Shown: positions 25,751 through 36,056, counted from the first letter of the stretch. The stretch: 64,000 bases of DNA from Mucilaginibacter aurantiaciroseus (GCF_024055595.1 NZ_JAMXOF010000004.1:124001-188000); one strand, 5' to 3'. The notes: generated from the sequence alone by a model not told the origin. Numbers and translations: made by a program.

Positions 25751-26577
25751 TGGAAAACGTTAAGGAATATATCGAATCAGGCATCTTAGAACTTTATGTT
25801 CTGGGTGACATCAGCGCTACTGAAAAAGCGCAGGTGGAGGAGATGGCTGCGAAATATCCGGAGATAAGTGCTGAAATCATAGAAATAGAAAGATCAATTG
25901 AGTTTTATGCCGAAGAGCATGCCGTTGAACCATCAGAAAACTTGCGCGCCAAAGTATTGAACAGCTTGCTGGTTAACCTGGGCGATGATAATACCTTCTT
26001 AAAAGCAAAAACACACCAGGATGATGACAACGTACGTAGCTTATCTGCCGCACGTGTAACTAGTTTTTATAAATACTCCTTTGCTGCCTGCCTTACCTTA
26101 TTATTAATAAGTATTTATGGCCTGGTGAACTTGTACAGCAAACTGCAGGAATCAAATACACAGCTTAGCGCTTTACAAACAGATAAAGTTCGTATAGCTA
26201 ACCAGGTTAGCCTGCGCGACAACGAATTACAGGTTTACCGTGATACTGCTTTTAAAGTTTTAAAACTTAAAGGCACTGCCAAAGCCCCTGCAGCCGCCAT
26301 GGTTTTAGCATGGAATTCGATTAGTAAAAAGGTTATGGTAGCTGTAGCAAGCGTGAAGCTGCCACAGCACGATGAGAAACACCAGTACCAACTATGGGCG
26401 CTTGTAAATGGCAAACCTGTAGATATGGGTGTGTTCGACCAGCCAAAGGCAGATACCGTAGGTGTAAAGGAAATGAAAGCCATTGCATCAGCACAGGGGT
26501 TTGCTGTAACGCTTGAACCAAACGGTGGTAGTATTAACCCAAGCATGGATCAAATGGTGGTTATCGGCACATTTTAA
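25750..26577 (+). CDS. anti-sigma factor, RskA-like
   Basis: The 275-residue protein starts at a GTG overlapping the sigma stop (TAGTG). Its N-terminal cytoplasmic part (ESGILELYVLGDISATEKAQ) is the sigma-binding zinc-less ASD-like region of the RskA group, followed by a transmembrane helix near residues 96-118 (YSFAACLTLLLISIYGLV), a coiled-coil stretch and a periplasmic domain with YQLWALVNGKPVDMGVF. It would hold the ECF factor until an envelope signal releases it. Overlap with the sigma gene supports coupled translation. Confidence 0.87.
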   Translation: MENVKEYIESGILELYVLGDISATEKAQVEEMAAKYPEISAEIIEIERSIEFYAEEHAVEPSENLRAKVLNSLLVNLGDDNTFLKAKTHQDDDNVRSLSAARVTSFYKYSFAACLTLLLISIYGLVNLYSKLQESNTQLSALQTDKVRIANQVSLRDNELQVYRDTAFKVLKLKGTAKAPAAAMVLAWNSISKKVMVAVASVKLPQHDEKHQYQLWALVNGKPVDMGVFDQPKADTVGVKEMKAIASAQGFAVTLEPNGGSINPSMDQMVVIGTF

Positions 26578-26597
26578 CGAGATTTTAAGATATTTTT

Positions 26598-26631
26598 AAA
26601 GCCGCTTTGCAATGTGCAGAGCGGCTTTTTT
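26598..26631 (+). terminator. terminator after the sigma/anti-sigma genes
   Basis: Stem AAAGCCGCT pairs with AGCGGCTTT around a short loop, followed by T residues, 20 bp after the stop. Confidence 0.85.
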
Positions 26632-26772
26632 GTTAAAGTTTTGTTAAAAAGCAGGCTTTTTATAAAACAATTGAATATTTAGCGTTGTTAATGTAACTAA
26701 TGTATGGCTCGCACGTCATATATACAGTTAGTTAGAAGTATATAGTTCTTTATAAGATCAGTTAATAGTTTA

Positions 26773-26807
26773 AAAAGCGAGTGTTTGATACTGACACTCG
26801 CTTTTTT
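26773..26807 (-). terminator. terminator of the nnr gene
   Basis: AAAAGCGAGTGT (26773-26784) pairs with ACACTCGCTTTT (26794-26805). It abuts the nnr stop codon and can end transcription from either side. Confidence 0.85.
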
Positions 26808-28312
26808 TATGCCTTTAATTTTGCCATTGTAACCGGCAACTGGGTAATAATTTTGGTAGGTAATACCACATTTAACCTGTTGGGCAAAGCTAACTCATCG
26901 CCCGCCTTACCATGAATATATACGCCTAATGTACACGCATCCTTTGGCGAATATTTTTGCGCTAACAGTGATATGATGATTCCTGTAAGCACATCTCCCA
27001 TCCCACCCGTAGCCATAGCCGCGTTCCCTGTCGAATTAAAATATAGTTTTCCATCCGGAGTAGCAGTAATGGTATAATCGTTTTTAAGGATGATGTAAAT
27101 GCCTAACTCTTTTGCCTTTGCTTTAGCCGTTTGCAGGCGTTGCCACCAGTTGGTATGTTTCCCAAACAGGCGGTCAAACTCTTTCATGTGCGGGGTAATG
27201 ATACTCCCGGCAGGGATTTTTTTTAGCAAGTTTTGATTTTCTGACAGTACGTTCAGCGCATCCGCATCTATCACAACGGGTTTATTGTAGTTTTTAAATA
27301 TAGCTTTCAGCAGTTTTAAAGTACTCGGTTCCTGGCCTAAACCCGGGCCAATGGCAATAGCACTAAATTTATCCCATTCGATTTCCGGTAGCTTAATTTC
27401 AGAACGCACCAAAGCCATCACTTCGGGCATAGAACTATTTAAGGCAACCAATCCGCTTTGCGGGATGCACGCTGTGGTTAACCCCGCTCCTGCATGCGCA
27501 CAGGCAGATGCTGAGAGCAATGCCGCACCCATGGTTTCATACTTACCGGCTATGATCAGCGCATGTCCATATGTGCCTTTATTACTAAAGCGATGGCGTG
27601 GTTTAATGAGTTGCTTTGCATCCTTTTCTTCTACGAGATAGTAAGGCGTATCAACCGAGTTGATAAAATCCTCATCTAAACCAATCTTCACTACTTCGCA
27701 GCAATTGATATACGAGCGGCTCTCGGGTAGCAGGAAATTAAGTTTTGGTTGCTGAAAGGTGATCACCAGGTCGGCATTTAAAACGGTGGCATCTTTGGGG
27801 ATCTCACCATCGGCGTAAAAACCGGTGGGCACATCAACGGCTACCACGGTTTTGCCAAGGCTGTTAAGGTAGTCGGCCAATATTTTGTAATCGCCGGCGA
27901 GGGGTTTATTAAGCCCACTCCCCAGCATGGCGTCAATAATTATCTCGGCTTGTTCTAAGGGCGTTTTAGAGCCGTTTTCAATCTCCTTTATGGTGATTTT
28001 TGTCGCTTTTAAACGCTTAAAATTTACGTTAAAATCGTCGCTGGACTTATCGCTAAACCGGCAAATTTTCACATCAATATTGCAGTAACCATGGTTGCAC
28101 AAAATGCGGGCAATGGCTAAACCGTCGCCGCCATTATTGCCCGTGCCACAGTAAACAGCAATGGTTTGCTTCTTATCCTGAAAATGATTGATAAACCAAC
28201 CCACAAAGGCTTTACCGGCCCGCTCCATCAGGTCGACAGAGCTAATAGGCTCATTAGCTATAGTATAAGCGTCAGCTTCGCGAATTTGCTTTGATATGAA
28301 TAAAGGTAGCAT
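26807..28312 (-). CDS. nnr: bifunctional NAD(P)H-hydrate epimerase/dehydratase
   Basis: The 501-residue fusion has an N-terminal YjeF_N epimerase domain (AVYCGTGNNGGDGLAIARIL, about residues 52-71; VDVPTGFYADGE) and a C-terminal ADP-dependent dehydratase of the ribokinase-like fold (KGTYGHALIIAGKYETMGAA, AIGPGLGQEP, VIDADALN, NAAMATGGMGDVLTGII). Together they repair the hydrated, damaged forms of NADH and NADPH. Both sites look intact. The gene is followed by a terminator and preceded by the Fic gene 40 bp upstream on the same strand. Confidence 0.93.
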   Translation of the reverse strand: MLPLFISKQIREADAYTIANEPISSVDLMERAGKAFVGWFINHFQDKKQTIAVYCGTGNNGGDGLAIARILCNHGYCNIDVKICRFSDKSSDDFNVNFKRLKATKITIKEIENGSKTPLEQAEIIIDAMLGSGLNKPLAGDYKILADYLNSLGKTVVAVDVPTGFYADGEIPKDATVLNADLVITFQQPKLNFLLPESRSYINCCEVVKIGLDEDFINSVDTPYYLVEEKDAKQLIKPRHRFSNKGTYGHALIIAGKYETMGAALLSASACAHAGAGLTTACIPQSGLVALNSSMPEVMALVRSEIKLPEIEWDKFSAIAIGPGLGQEPSTLKLLKAIFKNYNKPVVIDADALNVLSENQNLLKKIPAGSIITPHMKEFDRLFGKHTNWWQRLQTAKAKAKELGIYIILKNDYTITATPDGKLYFNSTGNAAMATGGMGDVLTGIIISLLAQKYSPKDACTLGVYIHGKAGDELALPNRLNVVLPTKIITQLPVTMAKLKA

Positions 28313-28352
28313 ATATCCTAAAGATAGGATTTATGGTTTTGTTTTGGGAGAA

Positions 28353-29759
28353 TTAATAATGATCGTTTTTATTATCAGAACCATCAATTCTTACTTTAAT
28401 TTCATTTATAAGATGATTTTTTATAGCGTTAACCACTTCTGACAATTGATTAATAGAAAATGATTCTTCATATTTTTTTTCTCTATTATAAATTGACTTT
28501 AAAAAAATTTCATCTTGTGAACCCGTTGCCATTATATTTAAATCGTAACCATAGTGCCTAAAGTCAATATTTAAATAAATGCAAAAATCAATTGGAATTT
28601 CTGCTCCGTTTAAACTAAAAAGCTTGTATTCCCAACCAATATTTTTTACATCATTTTCGTAAATATCAATGCCAAATATTTTCTTTTTACCTAAGTTATT
28701 TAAAATACCATTGACTTCAGATGCAGTCAGGTGCCAATCTGGATCTGATATTTGATGGCTATTGTTTACACTGCAGAAAATTTGAAATTCATTAAATAAT
28801 TCTTTGAAATGGCCTAATGTCTGCTTAATTCTTTCCCATAATTCCGTTTCAATTATCCTATAGGTATTATAAAGTACTTTTGGCGATTTAGGCTTGCCTT
28901 TTATAGAGCCCTTTGCTTTTAAAAGTTGTATTTCTTTTACGAAATCGTCCTCTTCCTCAATTTCTTTCCCTTCTATCGTATCAAGCGTGATTTGCAACGA
29001 GCGCACAAGTAAGCCTGCCATAAAATCATTAAACAGGTTTGTATCGCCGCCGTAACTTTGGATATCGGTTAAATATTTGTAATAGTTTTTCTTTTCAGTT
29101 TCTTTAATATAAAGTGGCGGGTAGCCGTATGATATCAATATGAGGTTAGTAAAAATACGTGCGGTACGGCCATTACCATCATAAAAGGGATGGATATTAA
29201 GATAATCTAAATGAAATTTTAAGGCTAACGATACGGGATGAATTGCTCCTTTTTGATCACGTGCTATTTTTTCCTTTTCATCATTTGTCCAATTAACCAA
29301 TTCATGCATTCGTTGCGATACATGGTCATGTGGTACAAAATCGTAACGTTCGCCCTCGTTATTATACATGTAGTTATCTGCATTTTTCCACTGGCCAATA
29401 TATTTTTGATTTTCCGGATTTTCCTCATACATAATACCTGTATGAATTTCTTTTATCCGGCTTTCAGACATGTTAAGTTCGCCTTTACCCATTCTCATGA
29501 TAGTGCTGACCACCTTATCATGATTTTTCATTTCCTGGATATCTTTTAACGGCTTACCATTAACATCAATAGCATCAATCATAACCGTGCGTGTTTCACG
29601 CTTGGTTAACGAATTACCTTCCATGCTGTTAGAGGTGTAGTTCCACTCTAACCGTAACTTGTAGTTTATCTTATTAAGCAACGCCACAGGTATCGCGCCA
29701 TGCTGTGCAATAGCAGCCTGAAGATCGCTCATTTGTTGTAGCTTTTCTATATAGCTCAT
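28353..29759 (-). CDS. Fic family AMP transferase-like protein, self-inhibited class
   Basis: The 468-residue protein carries the Fic core IHPFYDGNGRTARIF with catalytic His and an N-terminal inhibitory helix TSNSMEGNSLT that fits the S/TxxxE(G/N) motif, so it belongs to the N-terminally autoinhibited Fic class. Such proteins transfer AMP to a hydroxyl of a target protein. A roughly 200-residue C-terminal region (WERIKQTLGHFKELFNEF onward) is of unknown fold. That part is noticeably AT-rich compared with the neighbours, a hint of recent transfer. No adjacent antitoxin gene is seen. Confidence 0.87.
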   Translation of the reverse strand: MSYIEKLQQMSDLQAAIAQHGAIPVALLNKINYKLRLEWNYTSNSMEGNSLTKRETRTVMIDAIDVNGKPLKDIQEMKNHDKVVSTIMRMGKGELNMSESRIKEIHTGIMYEENPENQKYIGQWKNADNYMYNNEGERYDFVPHDHVSQRMHELVNWTNDEKEKIARDQKGAIHPVSLALKFHLDYLNIHPFYDGNGRTARIFTNLILISYGYPPLYIKETEKKNYYKYLTDIQSYGGDTNLFNDFMAGLLVRSLQITLDTIEGKEIEEEDDFVKEIQLLKAKGSIKGKPKSPKVLYNTYRIIETELWERIKQTLGHFKELFNEFQIFCSVNNSHQISDPDWHLTASEVNGILNNLGKKKIFGIDIYENDVKNIGWEYKLFSLNGAEIPIDFCIYLNIDFRHYGYDLNIMATGSQDEIFLKSIYNREKKYEESFSINQLSEVVNAIKNHLINEIKVRIDGSDNKNDHY

Positions 29760-29788
29760 TGCTTAAATTTACAAGTAATATCGATACT

Positions 29789-32635
29789 TTACTTTATCTT
29801 CATTTCTTTTTTCAAGAATTGGCCGGTAAAGCTATCCTTCACCTTGCATAGGCCCTCCGGTGTGCCGCTGAACAGGATCTTACCACCGCCCGAGCCACCT
29901 TCGGGGCCAAGGTCAATAACGTGGTCTACCACCTTAATCACGTCCAGGTTATGCTCGATAACCAATACCGAGTTGCCCTTATCTACCAGTTGATTAATTA
30001 CCCCAAGCAATACGTTAATATCCTCGAAATGCAGGCCAGTGGTTGGTTCATCTAATATATAGAAAGTGTTACCGGTGTCTTTTTTACTTAGTTCGGTTGC
30101 CAGTTTTACACGCTGTGCCTCACCGCCGGATAGGGTTGTTGATGACTGCCCTAAGGTGATATAACCCAAACCAACATCAAACAAGGTTTTAACCTTACGG
30201 TAAATGGACGGGATGTGCTCAAAGAACGGTGTTGCATCCTCAATACTCATATCCAGCACATCGCTAATGGATTTACCCCGGTAGCGTACTTCCAGTGTTT
30301 CGCGGTTGTAGCGGCGGCCGCCACATTCTTCGCAGGGCACCTGTACATCCGGCAGGAAATTCATTTCTATCACCTTTTGACCCGCACCCTGGCAGGTTTC
30401 GCAACGGCCACCTTTTACGTTGAACGAGAAACGGCCCGGTTTGTACCCGCGAATCCTCGACTCGGGCAGCGCCACAAACAGGTTACGGATGTCCGAGAAC
30501 ACTCCCGTATAAGTAGCCGGGTTTGAACGCGGCGTACGGCCAATAGGCGTTTGGTCTATCTCTATTACTTTATCAATATGTTCAAGTCCCTCTATCTTAT
30601 CGTAAGGCAAAGGCACCTTTTTAGCACGGAAGAAGTGATGGTTTAATATTGGGTACAAGGTTTCGGTGATCAGGCTTGATTTACCACTACCGGATACACC
30701 CGTTACCCCAATCAGTTTACCCAATGGAAAATCGACAGAAACTTTCTTAAGGTTATGCCCTGTAGCCTTTTTAAGCGACAAGGTTTTACCATTTCCCTCG
30801 CGGCGCTTTTCGGGGATGGCAATTTCACGCTCGCCGTTGATGTATGATGTGGTAAGCGTATGGTGTGCCATTAGCTCGGCAGGGGTGCCCTGTGCTACGA
30901 TTGTACCACCGTGTACACCGGCAGCCGGGCCCATGTCAATCACGTGGTCTGCTTCCAGTATCATATCCTTATCGTGCTCCACAACTAAAACGGTATTACC
31001 CAGGTCGCGCAGGTTTTTAAGGGCATTAATCAGTCGTTCGTTATCACGCTGGTGCAGGCCGATGCTTGGCTCATCCAGAATGTACATTACATTCATCAAC
31101 TGCGAACCTATTTGTGTAGCCAGCCTAATGCGCTGCGCCTCGCCACCCGAAAGGGTTTTGGCGGTGCGGTCTAAAGTCAAATAACTTAAACCCACATCCA
31201 GCAAAAAGCCAATACGTGCGCGAATCTCTTTCAAGATTTCTTTGGCAATTACATTCTGGCGTTCGTTCAGCCTGTCTTCCAGGCCGGTGTACCACTTATT
31301 AAGTGTGGTGATATCCATACAGGCCAGTTCGAAGATGTTCTTCCCGTCGACCTTAAAGTGCAGCGATTCTTTCTTTAAACGTGCGCCATCACAAACGGGG
31401 CAGGTACGCAATACACGATAGTTTTCCATATCGTCCATACCTTCGTCGTTGCGGCGTTCCTGCTGCTCTTCCAGCATCCTTATGATACCATCAAACGTAA
31501 CCTGGTAGTTTTGCACGTTCCATTTATTGTATTCTACGGCAACGGTTATCATATCCGGCGTGCCGTTCAATATCATATCCAGCTGCTCGCGGGTAAGTTT
31601 ATCTATTGGGGTAGATAGCGAGAACTCATACTTTTTAGCCAGTGCCTTCAACACCTGGAAGATCCAGGTTTCGCGGTACTCGCCAATAGGTGCAAGTCCG
31701 CCGTTTAGGATGCTTAGCTTAGAATTTGGCACTACCGATGCTTCATCAACCTCGAAGATATACCCTAAACCATTACACTTTCCGCAAGCGCCATATGGCG
31801 AGTTAAACGAAAAAGTATTTGGCTGAGGCTCATCATACGAGATGCCCGAAACCGGGTCCATCAGGTATTTACTAAAGTAGGCTACGTTATTGTCTTTATC
31901 GCCAATACGGATGATACCCTTGGCAATTTTTAATGCCGATTGTACCGAGGTATATAACCTTTTGCTATCGGCTTCGCTCACCACTAAACGGTCAACCACA
32001 ATATCAATATCGTGGATCTTGTAACGGTCTACCTGCATTTTGGCTTCCACATCGGCAATGGCGCCATCTATGTAAACCTTTAGGTAGCCCTGCTTGCGAA
32101 TCTGCTCAAAAAGTTCGCGGTAATGGCCTTTGCGGGCCTTTACCACGGGTGCCAAAATATTAATCGGCTGCCCGTCAAACTTATCAAAAATGGTTTTCAG
32201 GATCTGCTCCTCGCTCATGCGTTCCATCTTCTCGCCTGTGGTGTAGCTGTAAGCATCACCTGCGCGGGCAAAAAGCAAACGCATAAAATCGTAGATCTCG
32301 GTAATGGTACCAACCGTGCTGCGTGGGTTTTTACTGGTGGTTTTTTGCTCGATTGCAATTACCGGGCTGAGGCCCGATACCTTGTCCACATCAGGCCGCT
32401 CCATCCCACCCATAAACTGGCGCGAGTAGGCCGAAAATGTTTCCATATAACGGCGCTGCCCCTCGGCATAAATGGTATCGAAAGCTAATGACGACTTGCC
32501 GCTGCCACTCAATCCGGTTATAACAACCAGCTTATTGCGCGGGAAAGAAACATCTATATTTTTTAAATTATGTACTCGGGCACCATAAACTTCAACTTCA
32601 CTTTGCTCGCCCAGATCTAACGTTTTTTCACTCAT
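29789..32635 (-). CDS. uvrA: excinuclease ABC subunit A
   Basis: The protein of 948 residues has two ABC ATPase halves: [20 protein letters not shown] with signature [17 protein letters not shown], and [19 protein letters not shown] with [18 protein letters not shown], plus zinc modules (CPVCDG and [11 protein letters not shown]). It recognises bulky DNA damage with UvrB in nucleotide excision repair. The frame is open to 32743, but the upstream 36 codons lack family similarity and hold a possible TATATTTG promoter box (32704-32711), so ATG 32635 ([19 protein letters not shown]) is chosen. The gene is 29 bp from the Fic gene. Confidence 0.95.
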   Translation of the reverse strand: MSEKTLDLGEQSEVEVYGARVHNLKNIDVSFPRNKLVVITGLSGSGKSSLAFDTIYAEGQRRYMETFSAYSRQFMGGMERPDVDKVSGLSPVIAIEQKTTSKNPRSTVGTITEIYDFMRLLFARAGDAYSYTTGEKMERMSEEQILKTIFDKFDGQPINILAPVVKARKGHYRELFEQIRKQGYLKVYIDGAIADVEAKMQVDRYKIHDIDIVVDRLVVSEADSKRLYTSVQSALKIAKGIIRIGDKDNNVAYFSKYLMDPVSGISYDEPQPNTFSFNSPYGACGKCNGLGYIFEVDEASVVPNSKLSILNGGLAPIGEYRETWIFQVLKALAKKYEFSLSTPIDKLTREQLDMILNGTPDMITVAVEYNKWNVQNYQVTFDGIIRMLEEQQERRNDEGMDDMENYRVLRTCPVCDGARLKKESLHFKVDGKNIFELACMDITTLNKWYTGLEDRLNERQNVIAKEILKEIRARIGFLLDVGLSYLTLDRTAKTLSGGEAQRIRLATQIGSQLMNVMYILDEPSIGLHQRDNERLINALKNLRDLGNTVLVVEHDKDMILEADHVIDMGPAAGVHGGTIVAQGTPAELMAHHTLTTSYINGEREIAIPEKRREGNGKTLSLKKATGHNLKKVSVDFPLGKLIGVTGVSGSGKSSLITETLYPILNHHFFRAKKVPLPYDKIEGLEHIDKVIEIDQTPIGRTPRSNPATYTGVFSDIRNLFVALPESRIRGYKPGRFSFNVKGGRCETCQGAGQKVIEMNFLPDVQVPCEECGGRRYNRETLEVRYRGKSISDVLDMSIEDATPFFEHIPSIYRKVKTLFDVGLGYITLGQSSTTLSGGEAQRVKLATELSKKDTGNTFYILDEPTTGLHFEDINVLLGVINQLVDKGNSVLVIEHNLDVIKVVDHVIDLGPEGGSGGGKILFSGTPEGLCKVKDSFTGQFLKKEMKIK

Positions 32636-32847
32636 ATATTTTTCAGAAAACAAGACAGTTACGGCATAGTTTGCACTTGCCGCGTAATTACTAAAAAAGT
32701 TCGCAAATATACGCAAAACCGACGGCGATTTATAGCAAAGCACTAATGCAGAAAATAGTAGCTGTGTAAAATTTAAAAAACGGGAAGGCTTTTTGGTACG
32801 GTAAACAAGGCTTGAGCTAATGCTTTCCGGTGTAGCGGTACGCCTTA

Positions 32848-33132
32848 CTACAGCGCCACCCCCTCAATCAAAAGCATGTTTTCGACAGAACTGTTTTTTA
32901 ATTCCATGCTTTTTAATCGCCTTGGATCATTTTTATATCATTCAAAATCGGCTTTGCTGTTAAACGTTACCAAATGCACCTCGCAAGGTAGTTGACGGTT
33001 GATTTTTATAAACGCGTTTTGTGCAGGTATTAACCGGTAAACCAGCTGGCCATTATGCCCTTTTTGAAGCGGTATCACCTCGTCTTCAAACGTATAAAGC
33101 TCTTGTTCATGCCCCGGTTTTATAAAAATCAA
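32848..33132 (-). pseudogene. DUF1330-like small protein with one in-frame TGA
   Basis: A single frame reads from TTG 33132 (IFIKPGHEQELYTFEDEVIP) through EVHLVTFNSKADFE to a TGA at 32938-32940, then continues without a frame change as YKNDPRRLKSMELKNSSVEN and MLLIEGVAL to TAG at 32848-32850. The total length of 94 codons and the strand pattern suit a dimeric alpha/beta barrel of the DUF1330 or monooxygenase-like group; the family call is tentative. The likely original start, two to nine codons upstream, has lost its ATG. One substitution separates it from an intact gene. Confidence 0.6.
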
Positions 33133-33261
33133 TTGTGTGTAATAGATTATAGGGCCAGCGTTCGAACAATAATTTTTACTTATCTTCCATAAGATATAAT
33201 CTTAAGCCTGTTTAAGCAAATTTAAATGTTGCAAAAACGCCTTAACAGCCGCTAATGCAAA

Positions 33262-33290
33262 AAAAGCCACCCCAACAGGGATGGCTTTTT
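33262..33290 (-). terminator. terminator of the lytic transglycosylase gene
   Basis: AAAAGCCA pairs with TGGCTTTT with an inner CCC/GGG pairing, followed on the minus strand by T residues, 28 bp after the stop. Confidence 0.8.
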
Positions 33291-33317
33291 GAATGTGCTC
33301 CGTAATATTAAATTACT

Positions 33318-34109
33318 TTAATTGTTGTGTGCAACTAAAAACGGCATTGGCTTTTGCATATAGCTATAAAAGTTTTTATAACCATATTTAGCAGGCTTAT
33401 TGATGATCTCTTTCATTGCAACAAGCTTGTAAACGTACGAACCGGTTTCGCGATTAAGTGTCATGCGGAAATAGTTGTCCTCATTTTGCTTGTTCATGGC
33501 GCGTTCCAGTTTAATAGAACCGTTATTGTAAGCAGCAGCGGCCAATGTCCAGCTGTTAAACTCACCGTACAGTTCCTTAATGTACTTGCAGGCAGCTATG
33601 GTAGATTTACGCAAATTTAAGCGGTCATCTTTACCCTTGCCAACCTTTAAACCGTAGGTGCGTGCGGTACCAGGCATAAACTGCCATACACCACGTGCGC
33701 CTTTGGGTGATGTACCTTCGCACAAGCCCGATTCTACTAACGGTACGTACTTAAAATCTTCGGGGATCCCGTAGGCTTTTAAGATAGGTTCTATGATAGG
33801 GAACATCTTGTCGGCTTTAGCATGTAAAACGTTCGATTGAACTGTTTTGTACCCGTGCTTTGATATTGATTTTTTTAATTTAAAATCTACTCTTTTGTCG
33901 TTTACAGGCAGTGCTTCGTTCGCAAAATTATACGCCACTTCGGCATCATTAACAGTGTGGTTAAAAATGTAATTTGAAGGTGTATTAATAATAATTTTTG
34001 GGGTAAAAACGGGGTCTGTACTGTAAATGTTAAGTCTGGAAATGATAACCAGCACCAGGATTACGGAGCACGTAATTAAGTGTTTTTTTGTCATTTCAAT
34101 TCTAATCAT
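33318..34109 (-). CDS. lytic transglycosylase, SLT family, membrane-anchored
   Basis: The 263-residue protein has an N-terminal hydrophobic helix (LITCSVILVLVIISRLNI) that may be a signal anchor, then an SLT domain with the catalytic Glu in YVPLVESGLCEGTS and the conserved GARGVWQFMPGTARTYGLKV and LAAAAYNNG. It cleaves peptidoglycan glycan strands. The start could be 34109 or the ATG at 34094; both lie downstream of a good promoter. It is a single-gene unit bounded by a terminator. Confidence 0.9.
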   Translation of the reverse strand: MIRIEMTKKHLITCSVILVLVIISRLNIYSTDPVFTPKIIINTPSNYIFNHTVNDAEVAYNFANEALPVNDKRVDFKLKKSISKHGYKTVQSNVLHAKADKMFPIIEPILKAYGIPEDFKYVPLVESGLCEGTSPKGARGVWQFMPGTARTYGLKVGKGKDDRLNLRKSTIAACKYIKELYGEFNSWTLAAAAYNNGSIKLERAMNKQNEDNYFRMTLNRETGSYVYKLVAMKEIINKPAKYGYKNFYSYMQKPMPFLVAHNN

Positions 34110-34137
34110 TAATTATACTTTTTGGTATGATATAATG

Positions 34138-34169
34138 CAAAGGTATGTTATATTAATCAGATTGTCAAA
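34138..34169 (-). promoter_or_regulatory. promoter of the lytic transglycosylase gene
   Basis: On the minus strand TTTG (plus 34166-34169) and TACCTTTG (plus 34138-34145) are spaced 20 bp, an almost ideal Bacteroidota -33/-7 pair. Confidence 0.75.
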
Positions 34170-34330
34170 CACTTACTTAAAGCTTAGTGTTTTGATAATT
34201 TTAAACCAGTGCCAAAATCGTGGTTTAAAACGGTTTAAACGTACTTTTTGAGCCCGATTAAAAAGTTGCTTTTTTGGTTTAAAAGTTGTACTTTTGACCC
34301 TCACGCTGCGAAAGCGCAAAACAAAAAATT

Positions 34331-35761
34331 ATGGTATTTAAACGACCAGCAGGTAGTCGCGACGACAGGCCGAACAACTCTCAAAACCGCTCGAAAAGTG
34401 GTGGCGAAAACGGCAAAAGACCATCATCATCCTCTACAGGAAAATCATTCGGCGCAGGCCGCACAGATGGCAAAAAAAACTTCTCGGTAGATAAACGCGA
34501 ATCTACCTACTCAAAACCCAAAACCGGTAAACCAGATACTGAAGGCACCGACAGGCCTAAGAAAGCCTATGGCCAGCCCTCATCATTTAGCGGTGGCGAT
34601 AAAAAAGCATTTGTACCAAAAGGCCGCCCATATACCGGCAGGCCCGCAGATAACGACCGCCCTAAACGCAGTTTCGGCGGCGATGCACCACAAGGCGACC
34701 GTAAAAGTTTTACCCCGCGCGATAAGCCTTATAGCGGCCGCACACCGGGTGGCGATAGCGAAGGCGGTAGCACTTTCCGCAAACCAGGCTTAGGCCCGGC
34801 ATCATACGGCCCACGCAAAAACCCTGTTGCCGGTGATAAACCATTTAATAGACGACCCGCCGGTACCGATGGCTCAGGCGGACCAAAGAAAAGCTTTGGT
34901 GAGAAAAAATTTAACAATACCCGTGGAGGCGTAAAAGATTTTCCGAGTACTTCAACAGGTTTACGCAAACGCGAAGGTGATGATGCCCCGGCAAAACCTA
35001 CCATGCGTGGCCGTAAAAACCCGGTTGTTAAACCTAAAGACGACGGCCTGATACGCCTTAACCGTTATATTGCCAATGCAGGTATCTGTAGTCGCCGTAA
35101 GGCCGATGAACTGATCGCTGCAGGTGTGGTATCGGTAAACGGCGAGGTGATCTCTGAACTGGGCCACAAGGTTGACCCGCTTAAAGACCTGGTACGTTAC
35201 AACGGCGAGGCTTTAAAACGCGAAAAAAACGTTTACGTATTGCTTAATAAACCAAAAGACTACATTACTACTACGGACGATCCTCAGGAACGCCGTACCG
35301 TTATGCACCTGGTAGAAAAAGCCAGCCGCGAACGCATTTACCCTGTTGGCCGCCTTGACCGTAACACAACCGGTTTAATATTGATGACCAACGATGGCGA
35401 CCTTGCCGATAAACTTTCTCACCCCCGTAACAGTGTTACTAAACTTTACCTGGTAGAGCTTAACAAAGCACTTAGCCAGGGCGATCTGAATAAGATCGAA
35501 TTTGGTGTAGAGCTTGAAGATGGTGTGATTAAACCTGACAGCGTATCGTATGTAACGGGTGGTACAAAAAAAGAGATCGGCATCCAGATCCATAGCGGTA
35601 AAAACCGTGTTGTGCGCCGCATCTTCGAATCGCTTGGTTACGATGTTGTAAAACTCGACCGCTCGGTTTATGCCAACCTTACCAAAAAAGATCTTCCGCG
35701 TGGCCGCTGGAGATACCTTGATGAGAAGGAAGTGATACAATTGAAGCATTTGATAAAATAA
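34331..35761 (+). CDS. RsuA/RluB-type pseudouridine synthase with a long disordered N-terminus
   Basis: The last 240 residues are a complete synthase: an S4 domain (RLNRYIANAGICSRRKADEL) and the catalytic core with Asp in YPVGRLDRNTTGLILMTND and the KNRVVRRIFESLGYDVVKL end. The first roughly 235 residues are a low-complexity, basic Gly/Pro/Ser/Lys/Arg-rich tract (for example DRPKRSFGGDAPQGDRKSFT and KSFGEKKFNNTRGGVKDF) with repeated K(S/A)F and RP units and no predicted fold. It would modify a uridine in 23S or 16S rRNA; the tail may bind RNA. A -7 box TACTTTTG lies at 34289-34296. Confidence 0.9.
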   Translation: MVFKRPAGSRDDRPNNSQNRSKSGGENGKRPSSSSTGKSFGAGRTDGKKNFSVDKRESTYSKPKTGKPDTEGTDRPKKAYGQPSSFSGGDKKAFVPKGRPYTGRPADNDRPKRSFGGDAPQGDRKSFTPRDKPYSGRTPGGDSEGGSTFRKPGLGPASYGPRKNPVAGDKPFNRRPAGTDGSGGPKKSFGEKKFNNTRGGVKDFPSTSTGLRKREGDDAPAKPTMRGRKNPVVKPKDDGLIRLNRYIANAGICSRRKADELIAAGVVSVNGEVISELGHKVDPLKDLVRYNGEALKREKNVYVLLNKPKDYITTTDDPQERRTVMHLVEKASRERIYPVGRLDRNTTGLILMTNDGDLADKLSHPRNSVTKLYLVELNKALSQGDLNKIEFGVELEDGVIKPDSVSYVTGGTKKEIGIQIHSGKNRVVRRIFESLGYDVVKLDRSVYANLTKKDLPRGRWRYLDEKEVIQLKHLIK

Positions 35762-35782
35762 GATCAGAATATACGTAATATT

Positions 35783-35806
35783 AAAAGGCGCCTTTTGGCG
35801 CCTTTT
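35783..35806 (+). terminator. terminator after the pseudouridine synthase gene
   Basis: AAAAGGCGCC and GGCGCCTTTT form a perfect 10-bp stem with a TTTT loop and trailing T run, 21 bp past the stop. Confidence 0.92.
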
Positions 35807-35843
35807 TTTGTTTAGCTTGGTTCGACGAATATTATAATGTGGC

Positions 35844-35862
35844 GACGCGATACTTCCCGTCT
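35844..35862. repeat. family B repeat unit
   Basis: GACGCGATACTTCCCGTCTC is a half-unit of the GACGCGATACTTCG family seen at 21848 and 62498, followed by its CCCGTCTC end. It lies in the 295-bp gap before the SIMPL gene, which is otherwise empty. Confidence 0.55.
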
Positions 35863-36056
35863 CCCTCCTTAAGGGCTTCCATACAAATATTATTAAAATA
35901 TTTGTGCTCATTATTATTGGCTTAAGTGTTTATTATCAACTTATTAAAACATCAAATCGCGTTATGGGTTACTAATTTATATTTATTGATGTTGCTAATT
36001 AAACTTTCGGCACGTAATTAACTCTACATTATACAAATACTAGAAAGACACACAAC

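Noticed and set aside
35375-35911. A 178-codon minus-strand frame
   Set aside because: It runs opposite to the pseudouridine synthase and shows no domain; the synthase motifs are unambiguous.
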